Positions 45,556-52,263 of a stretch of 64,000 bases of DNA are shown piece after piece. The position numbers and the translations under genes are program-made. Under the pieces are notes generated by a model. It made no database searches and was not told the DNA's origin. It saw only the letters and a program-made list of their open reading frames with translations. The stretch is taken from NCBI RefSeq assembly GCF_013003985.1, contig NZ_CP053073.1:3596001-3660000 (forward strand), written 5' to 3'. Source of the stretch: Usitatibacter palustris (GTDB lineage Bacteria > Pseudomonadota > Gammaproteobacteria > Burkholderiales > Usitatibacteraceae). The first letter of the stretch is position 1. The number at the start of each line of letters is the position of its first letter.

Positions 45556-46224
45556 GTGCTCGAGAACATCCTCTGGAAGGCGTTCACCGGAACGCACGCG
45601 CACCTGACGGTCGGGACTGATCGCATCCGTCGTTACGCGCCGGGCTACTCGCCGCTGATGGGCTTCGCCGATCCCGCCGATCCGCCGTTCGCGGAGCTCG
45701 CACCGCACTGCAGCCCCGGCGAGCGCATCTACTGCGCGGAGTGGCGCGGGCCTGAGCCCAAGGGTTGGAAGATCGACGTCGACACCACGATGTGCGCGAT
45801 GGCCTGGCAGGGAAACGATCCCGCGACCGACGAAACACTGGGCGCGATCCGCCTCGCCAGCGAACACGTGCCGCAAATGCTCGCACTCACCGAGCTCACG
45901 CGACCCGGACCCTTCGGTCCGCGCACGATCGAGCTGGGTGAATGGTACGGCGTCTTCGAAGGCGCGCAGCTCATCGCGATGGCGGGCGAGCGGCTCAAGG
46001 CCGGGAATCTTCACGAGATCAGCGGCGTGTGCACGCTGCCGCAGTTCCAGGGGCGCGGTCTTGCGCGCCGCCTCACGCTGCATGTGCTTCGGCAACAGCT
46101 CGCACGCGGCGACCAGCCGTTTCTCCACGTCGCTTCGGCCAATACGCGTGCGCGGGAGCTCTATCGGAAGATGGGGTTCGCGGAGGTGCGCGAGGTGCCG
46201 ATGCGGATCGTGGTGGTAGGCTGA
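45556..46224 (+). CDS. GNAT-family N-acetyltransferase
   Basis: 222 residues. The C-terminal GNAT fold has motif A ISGVCTLPQFQGRGLARRL (acetyl-CoA pyrophosphate loop QGRGLA) and motif B-like LHVASANTRARELYRKMGF. N-terminal 100 residues form a variable domain (FR47-like arrangement). GTG start 45556, directly after nhaA, so probably coexpressed. Substrate unknown. Confidence 0.85.
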   Translation: MLENILWKAFTGTHAHLTVGTDRIRRYAPGYSPLMGFADPADPPFAELAPHCSPGERIYCAEWRGPEPKGWKIDVDTTMCAMAWQGNDPATDETLGAIRLASEHVPQMLALTELTRPGPFGPRTIELGEWYGVFEGAQLIAMAGERLKAGNLHEISGVCTLPQFQGRGLARRLTLHVLRQQLARGDQPFLHVASANTRARELYRKMGFAEVREVPMRIVVVG

Positions 46225-46251
46225 AAAAAAGCAGTTAACGAGGAGACCGCC

Positions 46252-47211
46252 ATGCGAAACACACTCATCGCCTGCATCGTCGCGCTCGCATCCACCGTCG
46301 CATCCGCACAAACCGATTGGCCGACCAAACCGGTGCGCATCATCGTGCCGTACACGCCGGGCGGATTCACGGACCAGGTTGCGCGCATCGTTGCGCAGAA
46401 GCTGCAGGACCGGATCAAGCAGCCTATCACGATCGACAACAAGCCCGGCGCGAACAGCATCGTGGGCGTGGAGGCGGCGGTGAAGTCGCCGCCCGACGGC
46501 TACACCTTCGTGCTCGTGATCGCCGCGTTCTCCGCGAACCCGTCGCTCTACGCGAAGCTTCCGTACGACACGCGCAAGGACCTGGTGCCGGTGTCGCTCG
46601 TGGGTATCGGGCCGCTGATTGCCGCGGTGAACAACGAGATGCCGGTGAAGACACCGAAGGAGCTCGTCGATTACGCGAAAGCGAACCCCGGAAAGATCAG
46701 CTTCGGTTCGTCGGGCAACGGTTCGGCCGCGCACCTCACCACGGAACTCTTCAAGTCCACGACGAAGACCGACATGGTGCACATCCCGTACAAGGGTGCC
46801 GCGCCGGCGATGGTGGACTTGCTGGGCGGACGCATCCAGTTGCTCTTCGATGCGGCCACCGGACTCATCCCCAACGGCAAGGCCGGAAAGATTCGATTGA
46901 TCGGCGTTTCAGCCGATCGCCGCCTCGCCGCAGCGCCGGACGTGCCGACCTTCGCTGAACAGGGCTATCCGGGATTCATCGGCAGCACCTGGGCCGGCGT
47001 GCTTGCGCCGGCAGGAACGCCCGCGCCGATCGTCCAGAGGATGTCCACGGAGATCGCGGCCATCGTTCGCCTGGACGACGTGCGTGCGAAGTTCGACGAG
47101 ATGGGCATCGTCCCCGTCGGCGGCACGCCGCCCGAGTTCGATCAGTTCATCGTCAGCGAGATCGACAAGTGGGGCAAGGTCATCCGCGACGCGAAGGTCA
47201 CGGCGGACTGA
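46252..47211 (+). CDS. Bug-family periplasmic substrate-binding protein (third copy)
   Basis: 319 residues, signal peptide MRNTLIACIVALASTVASA. Motifs: [90 protein letters not shown]. Stands alone without TctAB. Divergence from the two operonic copies suggests another ligand. Confidence 0.92.
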   Translation: MRNTLIACIVALASTVASAQTDWPTKPVRIIVPYTPGGFTDQVARIVAQKLQDRIKQPITIDNKPGANSIVGVEAAVKSPPDGYTFVLVIAAFSANPSLYAKLPYDTRKDLVPVSLVGIGPLIAAVNNEMPVKTPKELVDYAKANPGKISFGSSGNGSAAHLTTELFKSTTKTDMVHIPYKGAAPAMVDLLGGRIQLLFDAATGLIPNGKAGKIRLIGVSADRRLAAAPDVPTFAEQGYPGFIGSTWAGVLAPAGTPAPIVQRMSTEIAAIVRLDDVRAKFDEMGIVPVGGTPPEFDQFIVSEIDKWGKVIRDAKVTAD

Positions 47212-47214
47212 ACG

Positions 47215-47643
47215 TCAGTCGTCGGCCCTCGGCGGCGGGTGCCCGTTCGAGTTGCGCGGCGGCCGGTGGAACACGGCCTCGACGTTGTTCCCGTCCGGGT
47301 CGTGCAGATAGGCCGCGTAGTAGTTCGGGTCGTGCAGCTGTCGGATTCCCGGGGGCCCGTTGTCCTTGCCGCCCGCCTCGAGGCCGGCGAGATGGAAGCG
47401 GCGCACGGCCTCTTCGCTCGGCGCCGAGAACGCGACGTGGATCGGACAGGCCTTGGCCTGCGGATTCGCGTCCACCATGAACTCGTTGGCCGAGAAGTAG
47501 TTTTTGTCCACCCGCAGCGTGTGGCCGAGTTCCAGCGCGTCGAGAATGGCGCGATAGAAGGTGAGGCTCGGGCGCAGATCCTTCACGTGGACCTGCACGT
47601 GATCGAGGACGCTTTCGTCCTTGGCGTTGGCGTTCGTGTTCAT
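47215..47643 (-). CDS. VOC-family (glyoxalase/dioxygenase-like) protein
   Basis: 142 residues with one vicinal-oxygen-chelate domain: VLDHVQVHVKDLRPSLTFYR (first metal His), CPIHVAFSAPSEEAVRRFHL, and YAAYLHDPDGNNVEAVFH (metal Glu). A single domain would dimerise to form the active site. The start is uncertain: ATG 47643 is used because the domain begins soon after; upstream ATG 47712 and TTG 47739 are in frame. It converges on the third Bug gene. Confidence 0.82.
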   Translation of the reverse strand: MNTNANAKDESVLDHVQVHVKDLRPSLTFYRAILDALELGHTLRVDKNYFSANEFMVDANPQAKACPIHVAFSAPSEEAVRRFHLAGLEAGGKDNGPPGIRQLHDPNYYAAYLHDPDGNNVEAVFHRPPRNSNGHPPPRADD

Positions 47644-47780
47644 GTTGGCGGTGGGATTGAGGTTGTTTTCCACGACGTCACAGTACGCAAAGACCCTCGT
47701 GGGCTCTGTCATCCCCGCACTGATGCGAATGTAGGACAACGGCTGTCACCCGCTCGGAAGCCGCGCGTAGTCCCTGTCCG

Positions 47781-48416
47781 TCAGTCGGCGGCGGCAGGCT
47801 CGCCGCGGAGCTCCTGGCGCGCCTGCCGGACGACGGAGATCGCCGCCGTGAGCGCGAGGATGGCCATGATCGTGGCGACGAACAGGTCCGGCCAACCGGC
47901 CTTCGTCCCGAAGACGCCCAGGGCCGCGAGCAGCACCGCCACGTTGCCGATCGCGTCGTTGCGGGTGCACAGCCACACTGAGCGCATGTTCGCGTCGCCC
48001 TTGCGGTAGCGATAGAGCATCACCGCGACCGCCACGTTGGCGATCAACGCGAGCGTGCCGATGACCCCCATCGAGACCGGATCGGGAACGACGCCGCGCG
48101 CGAAGTTCCAGGCGGTGAGCGCCAGGATCCCCACGCCGTAGGTGCCCATCGAGAGGCCCTTCACGAGTGCCGCCCGCGCGCGCCAGACCAGTGCCAGGGG
48201 CAGCACGAAGAGGCTCACGCCGTAGTTGGCGGCGTCGCCCAGGAAATCGACCGCGTCGGCGAGCAGCGAAACCGATTCCGCGCGCACGCCGGCGATCACC
48301 TCGACGACGAACATCAGCGCATTGATGACGAGCGCCGCCCAGAGCACGCCGCGATAGTGGCTGTCGGCGGCGGGGACTTCGCAGCAGGCGTGGTCGTGGT
48401 TGTGATGTTCGCTCAT
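47781..48416 (-). CDS. Cation diffusion facilitator metal exporter
   Basis: 211-residue six-helix CDF protein without a long cytoplasmic C-terminal domain. A His/Cys-rich N-terminus (MSEHHNHDHACCEV) may bind metal. Helix II SLLADAVDFLGDAANYGVSL and helix V CTRNDAIGNVAVLLAALGVF carry the Asp/Asn metal-site residues. It is divergent from cadR across a CadR-type operator, so cadmium, lead or zinc is the likely substrate. ATG 48416 has GAGG upstream and is preferred to GTG/ATG codons above. Confidence 0.9.
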   Translation of the reverse strand: MSEHHNHDHACCEVPAADSHYRGVLWAALVINALMFVVEVIAGVRAESVSLLADAVDFLGDAANYGVSLFVLPLALVWRARAALVKGLSMGTYGVGILALTAWNFARGVVPDPVSMGVIGTLALIANVAVAVMLYRYRKGDANMRSVWLCTRNDAIGNVAVLLAALGVFGTKAGWPDLFVATIMAILALTAAISVVRQARQELRGEPAAAD

Positions 48417-48423
48417 GACCCTC

Positions 48424-48454
48424 ATTTGAAACCCTATACTGGCTACAGGGTCAA
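48424..48454 (-). promoter_or_regulatory. CadR-controlled promoter of the CDF gene
   Basis: On the minus strand TTGACC (48454-48449), a 19-base spacer and TCAAAT (48429-48424): the overlong spacer is the MerR-family hallmark. The spacer is filled by the dyad ACCCTATA...TACAGGGT (48431-48451), matching known CadR/PbrR operators. Confidence 0.88.
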
Positions 48455-48469
48455 CCCCCGGGAGTTCCC

Positions 48470-48895
48470 ATGAAGATCGGCGAGCTGGCGAAGGCCGGGC
48501 AGTGCGATGTGCAGACGATCCGCTACTACGAGAAGAAGGGCCTGCTGCCCGCGACGAGCCGCACGGATGCCAACTACCGGCGCTACGGCCCGGGCCACGC
48601 CGAGCGCCTCACCTTCATCCGCCATTGCCGCTCGCTCGACATGACGCTCGAGGAGATTCGCGCCCTGCTTTCATTCCGCGACAAACCGGAGGCGAACTGC
48701 GGCGGCGTGAACGAGCTGCTCGATGAGCACCTGCAGCACGTGGCCCATCGCATCGCGCAGCTCACGGAGCTCGAGAAGGAACTCAAGCTGCTTCGTCGCC
48801 AGTGCCGCAAGGCGCAACCGACGAAGAGCTGCGGGATCCTCGCGGGCATCGCCACCGGAACGGCGAAGCGGCCCGTCAGCGGCAAGGGTCTGTGA
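48470..48895 (+). CDS. cadR: Cd(II)/Pb(II)-responsive MerR-family regulator CadR
   Basis: 141 residues. HTH MKIGELAKAGQCDVQTIRYY, EKKGLLPATSRTDANYRRYG, then the dimerisation helix. Metal-binding cysteines are at 77 (EANCGGVNELLDEH), 112 (RRQCRKAQ) and 121 (KSCGIL), the CadR/PbrR layout. It activates the divergent CDF gene by realigning its 19-base-spacer promoter when metal is bound. It lies 54 bases from the CDF start. Confidence 0.94.
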   Translation: MKIGELAKAGQCDVQTIRYYEKKGLLPATSRTDANYRRYGPGHAERLTFIRHCRSLDMTLEEIRALLSFRDKPEANCGGVNELLDEHLQHVAHRIAQLTELEKELKLLRRQCRKAQPTKSCGILAGIATGTAKRPVSGKGL

Positions 48896-48998
48896 TTGTC
48901 ATCCTGAGGAGCGCAGCGACGAAGGACCTGCTTTAGGGGGTTAACAGTTAGAACCCTAAAGCAGGTCCTTCGTCGCTGTGCTCCTCAGGATGACAGTC
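48896..48998. repeat. GTCATCCTGAGG palindromic repeat (copy E, complete solo)
   Basis: Complete palindrome: arm from ATTGTCATCCTGAGGAGCGC to GACCTGCTTTAGGG, loop with GGTTAACAGTTAGAACCC, inverse arm to GGATGACAGT. It is the closest solo relative of the GIY-YIG element at 49620-50055: the junction of GGGGGTTAA and CAGTTA is what remains if the gene-bearing interior is removed. Confidence 0.92.
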
Positions 48999-49275
48999 AC
49001 TGCAGATCTTCGTACTCCGGATGCCGCCGCAGGTAAGCCCCGGCAAAAGGGCAAACCGGCACCACCTTCTTCCCCCGCGCCCTCGCGTCCTCCAGCAACG
49101 CCTTCATCAGCGCCGACGCGTGCCCCTTGTTCTCCTCGGAGCGCAGCACTTCGACGTGATTGATGCGCAGCGTGCCGTTGCCGGTATCGGCCAGGCGGGC
49201 GAACGCAATCTCGGTCCCGTCGCGCTCGCCGATGAAGCGCATGCGCTCTTCGTCGAAGCGAAACGCGAGCCCCAT
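48997..49275 (-). CDS. Small GNAT-type N-acetyltransferase (YjdJ-like), copy 1
   Basis: 92 residues: FIGERDGTEIAFARLADTGN, HVEVLRSEENKGHASALMKA (acetyl-CoA loop region) and KKVVPVCPFAGAYLRRHPEY. These short proteins are truncated GNAT folds; the conserved CPFAGAYLRRHPEY tail is typical of the COG2388 family. It shares TGATG with the copy upstream, so the two are translationally coupled. It ends right beside repeat copy E. Confidence 0.82.
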   Translation of the reverse strand: MGLAFRFDEERMRFIGERDGTEIAFARLADTGNGTLRINHVEVLRSEENKGHASALMKALLEDARARGKKVVPVCPFAGAYLRRHPEYEDLQ

Positions 49276-49577
49276 CAGAGCGGATACCCCGGCCGCACGA
49301 GCGGGATGTATTCGGGATGCTTGCGGATGAACGCGGCCGCATACGGACACACCGGGATCACCACCTTGCTCTGCTCCTTGGCCATGGCGAAGAAAGCCCG
49401 CATCAGCGCAGAGCCGTAGCCCTTGCCCTCGTGGGCAGGCAGGACTTCGGTGTGCTTGATGAGGATCGCATCGGCACCTACGGGATCGATTTCACTGTAG
49501 GCAACCTCGGTGCCGTTGAGTTCACCGATGAAGCGCTTGCGGGCGAGGTCGTGGCGGAAGCTGAGGGTATCGGTCAT
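49275..49577 (-). CDS. Small GNAT-type N-acetyltransferase (YjdJ-like), copy 2
   Basis: 100 residues, paralogue of its downstream neighbour: FIGELNGTEVAYSEIDPVGA, HTEVLPAHEGKGYGSALMRA and KVVIPVCPYAAAFIRKHPEY. ATG 49577 gives the normal family N-terminus (MTDTLSFRHD). A tandem pair of such genes suggests local duplication followed by divergence. Confidence 0.82.
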   Translation of the reverse strand: MTDTLSFRHDLARKRFIGELNGTEVAYSEIDPVGADAILIKHTEVLPAHEGKGYGSALMRAFFAMAKEQSKVVIPVCPYAAAFIRKHPEYIPLVRPGYPL

Positions 49578-49619
49578 GCGGAGATTGTAGTCACCTCCAC
49601 TGCGGTGAGCACCCCACCC

Positions 49620-50055
49620 ACTGTCATCCTGAGGAGCGCAGCGACGAAGGACCTGCTTTAGGGGGTTAACGGCGTGGTCAACGCCATTCCGCCACCGCAC
49701 ATTCATCACGCATGCGCGACCACAACTACTTCGTCTACATCCTCGCCAGCAAATCCCGCACCCTCTATGTGGGGGTCACCAACAATCTCGAGCGCCGCAT
49801 CTACGAGCACAAGCAGAAGCTCATCAAGGGTTTCACCGCGAAGTATCGGATCGACCGGCTCGTCCACTACGAGCACACGGAAGGTATCGAGGGAGCAATT
49901 GCGCGCGAGAAGCAAATCAAAGGATGGTTGCGGGAGAAGAAGGTCGCGTTGATCGAGATGTACAACCCCACCTGGGAGGACCTGACCCCCAGTGAGCTTA
50001 AACAGTTAACCCCCTAAAGCAGGTCCTTCGTCGCTTCGCTCCTCAGGATGACAGT
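49620..50055. mobile_element. Candidate GIY-YIG mini-element with 51-bp terminal inverted repeats
   Basis: Left repeat 49620-49670 and right repeat 50005-50055 are reverse complements over 51 bases with one mismatch. The interior of 334 bp holds one gene, a GIY-YIG nuclease whose stop codon lies in the right repeat. The repeats are the same arms as in the solo palindromes elsewhere in the window (copies A, D, E). No obvious target duplication flanks it. Mobility is inferred, not shown. Confidence 0.65.
49712..50017 (+). CDS. GIY-YIG nuclease-family protein (YhbQ/UPF0213-like)
   Basis: 101 residues: VYILASKSRTLYVGVTNNLE contains the GIY (VYI, 8-10) and YIG (YVG, 19-21) elements; Arg29, His33 and Lys34 follow, with EGAIAREKQIKGWLREKK and EMYNPTWEDL completing the domain. 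Single-domain GIY-YIG proteins cut nucleic acid; their cellular role is mostly unknown. The gene is enclosed by the 51-bp inverted repeats, and its end (ELKQLTP-stop) is encoded by the right repeat. No Shine-Dalgarno is evident. Confidence 0.9.
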   Translation: MRDHNYFVYILASKSRTLYVGVTNNLERRIYEHKQKLIKGFTAKYRIDRLVHYEHTEGIEGAIAREKQIKGWLREKKVALIEMYNPTWEDLTPSELKQLTP

Positions 50056-50068
50056 GTTGGGTGCCCCC

Positions 50069-50110
50069 TTGACAGGGCGCCCTCGGGCGGTGTTATAGTT
50101 AACTACAACA
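50069..50110 (+). promoter_or_regulatory. Promoter and likely GntR/YtrA operator
   Basis: TTGACA (50069-50074) and TATAGT (50094-50099) with a 19-base spacer. The -10 is embedded in TGTTATAGTTAACTACAACA (50091-50110), a near-perfect palindrome centred on GTTAAC. It precedes the GntR gene, which suggests autorepression of the operon. Confidence 0.72.
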
Positions 50111-50152
50111 CCAGCTCACAGGGCCCTCGGCCCTCTCTCCGGCCACCTATTG

Positions 50153-50533
50153 ATGGATAACGAATGGAACGACAGCCAGCCGATCTACCGGCAACTCCGG
50201 GACCGGATCGTTGCGATGATCCTGGACGAGGCACTCAATGAAGGCGACCCACTGCCATCGGTGCGAACGGTTTCCGCGGAGTCGCGCGTGAATCCGCTCA
50301 CCGTGATGAAGGGATACCAGCAGCTCGTGGACGAGGGACTCGTGGAGTCGCGCCGCGGACTGGGGATGTTCGTGAACGAGGGCGCGCGCGACCTTCTATT
50401 AAAAGGAGAGCGGCAACGCTTCCTGAAGGAAGAGTGGCCGCGGGTGCGCGAACGCATCCAGCGCCTCGGACTCTCCACCGAAGAATTGCTCGCCATGCCG
50501 GCCGCCAAGCGCCGCGTGCCGAAGGAGCGCTGA
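50153..50533 (+). CDS. GntR-family regulator, YtrA subfamily
   Basis: 126 residues. Winged-helix domain QPIYRQLRDRIVAMILDEAL, DPLPSVRTVSAESRVNPLTV, GYQQLVDEGLVESRRGLGMF, followed by only a short helical tail, the mark of YtrA-type GntR proteins that control ABC transporter operons. ATG 50153 was chosen over TTG 50150. It is followed two bases later by the ATPase gene. Confidence 0.9.
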   Translation: MDNEWNDSQPIYRQLRDRIVAMILDEALNEGDPLPSVRTVSAESRVNPLTVMKGYQQLVDEGLVESRRGLGMFVNEGARDLLLKGERQRFLKEEWPRVRERIQRLGLSTEELLAMPAAKRRVPKER

Positions 50534-50534
50534 G

Positions 50535-51392
50535 ATGAGCACGATCGAAGCGCGCGGCCTGCGCAAGACTTATGGCGACACCGTGGCACTGGCCGGCATC
50601 GACCTCACGGTCGAGCAGGGCCGGATCCTCGGCGTCATCGGACCCAACGGCGCGGGCAAGACCACGGCGATCAACGCGATCACCGGGCTCACGTCGTGCG
50701 AAGGTGACCTGAAGGTCCTCGGACTCAATCCGTGGACCCAGCGCGATGCCCTCATGCAGGACGCTTGCTTCATCGCGGACGTCGCGGTGCTGCCGCGGTG
50801 GCTGCGCGTGTCGCAGGCGCTCGACTTCGTGGCGGGCGTGCATCCCAAGTTCGATCGCGCGAAGGCCGAAGGCTTCCTCGCCAGGACCGCCATTCCGCTC
50901 AAGAAGAAGGTGGGCAAGCTTTCCAAGGGCATGGTGACGCAACTTCATCTCGCGCTCGTCATGGCGATCGACGCGAAGCTGCTGGTGCTCGACGAGCCCA
51001 CGCTCGGCCTCGATATCCTCTTCCGCAAGCAGTTCTACGACACGCTGCTCACCGACTACTTCGACGGCAACCGCACGATCCTCGTGGCCACGCACCAGGT
51101 CGAAGAGATCCAGCACGTCCTCACGGACCTCGTCTTCATCGACAAGGGCCGGATCGCGCTGTCGTGCTCGATGGAAGCTTTCGAGTCGCGCTATGCCGAA
51201 CTCACCGTGGGTCCCGAGCAGTTGCCCTCGGCGCGTGCACTGAACCCGATCAACGAACGCCAGGGCCTGGGCCGCACGATCCTGCTCTTCGACGGTGTCG
51301 ATCGCGACCGGCTCTCGGAGCTGGGTGACGTGCGGGTGCCCAGCATCGCCGACCTCTTCGTCGCGGTCGTCGGGAAGGGGGTGGCCGCATGA
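50535..51392 (+). CDS. ABC transporter ATP-binding protein (YtrB-like)
   Basis: 285 residues. Walker [16 protein letters not shown] (36-50), a modified signature KLSKGMVTQLHLAL (Lys in place of Gly in LSGG), Walker B LLVLDEPTLGLD, H-loop ILVATHQVEEIQHVL. A C-terminal domain of about 80 residues follows. It works with the permease encoded next, with which it overlaps by 4 bases. Confidence 0.92.
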   Translation: MSTIEARGLRKTYGDTVALAGIDLTVEQGRILGVIGPNGAGKTTAINAITGLTSCEGDLKVLGLNPWTQRDALMQDACFIADVAVLPRWLRVSQALDFVAGVHPKFDRAKAEGFLARTAIPLKKKVGKLSKGMVTQLHLALVMAIDAKLLVLDEPTLGLDILFRKQFYDTLLTDYFDGNRTILVATHQVEEIQHVLTDLVFIDKGRIALSCSMEAFESRYAELTVGPEQLPSARALNPINERQGLGRTILLFDGVDRDRLSELGDVRVPSIADLFVAVVGKGVAA

Positions 51393-52252
51393 AGACGCAA
51401 CCTCTCTACTGGTCGCTGCGGCGCGAGATCTGGGAACACAAGGGCGTGTGGGTCGCGCCGATCTCCGTCGCCGTCCTCGTGACGGTGGGCGTGGTCATCA
51501 GCATGGTTCGCCACCTGGACAAGTTCCGCGCGATGGCGAACCTGGATCCCGCCAAGCTCGCACCACTCATCTACACGCCGTTCAGCATCATCGCGTCGAT
51601 CATCCTGCTCATCAGTTTCATCGTAGGCGCGTTCTACTGCCTGGACGCGATGAATGCCGAGCGCCGCGACCGCAGCATCCTCTTCTGGAAATCGCTGCCG
51701 GTCTCCGATCTCACGGCGGTCACGGCCAAGGCGCTCATCCCGCTCGTCGTCCTGCCGGCGATCGGCTTCGTGGTCGCACTCACCACGCAGATCGTCGTGC
51801 TCCTCGCGAGCAGCGTCGCCTTTTCGGCGAAGGGCATCGACGTCGGCATCCTGTGGGGAGCGATTCCGCTCTTCAAGATGGCGGCACTCATGTTCTACGG
51901 CGTCGTGGTGCACGTGCTCTGGTACGCGCCGCTCCACGGTTACTTCCTGCTCGTATCCACGTTGGCCAAACGCGCGGTGTTCCTGTGGGCCACGCTGCCG
52001 CCCTTCGCGCTGGTGCTGGTGGAGATGGTGACGTTCGACGTGTCGTCCATCGCCAACCTGATTCGCTACCGCTTCGTCGGTGCGATGCAGGAGGCGTGGG
52101 TCGTGGACGCGGGGCGCCAGAAGGTCACGGAGTTCTCGCAGATCGATCCGGTGAAGTTCCTCAGTACTCCCGGCCTCTGGCTCGGGCTCATCTTCGCGGC
52201 GGCCTGCTTCGCCGCGGTGGTGCGGCTCCGGCGCAGCCGCGAGCCCGCATGA
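51389..52252 (+). CDS. ABC transporter permease
   Basis: 287 residues, about six membrane helices: VWVAPISVAVLVTVGVVISM, SIIASIILLISFIVGAFYCL, ALIPLVVLPAIGFVVALTTQ and a C-terminal PGLWLGLIFAAACFAAVVRL. The cytoplasmic DAMNAERRDRSILFWKSLPV before helix III is typical of ABC-2 permeases in GntR-controlled operons. Cargo unknown; similar systems respond to cell-envelope stress. It shares ATGA with the ATPase gene. Confidence 0.88.
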   Translation: MKTQPLYWSLRREIWEHKGVWVAPISVAVLVTVGVVISMVRHLDKFRAMANLDPAKLAPLIYTPFSIIASIILLISFIVGAFYCLDAMNAERRDRSILFWKSLPVSDLTAVTAKALIPLVVLPAIGFVVALTTQIVVLLASSVAFSAKGIDVGILWGAIPLFKMAALMFYGVVVHVLWYAPLHGYFLLVSTLAKRAVFLWATLPPFALVLVEMVTFDVSSIANLIRYRFVGAMQEAWVVDAGRQKVTEFSQIDPVKFLSTPGLWLGLIFAAACFAAVVRLRRSREPA

Positions 52253-52263
52253 AAGGAGTCACG

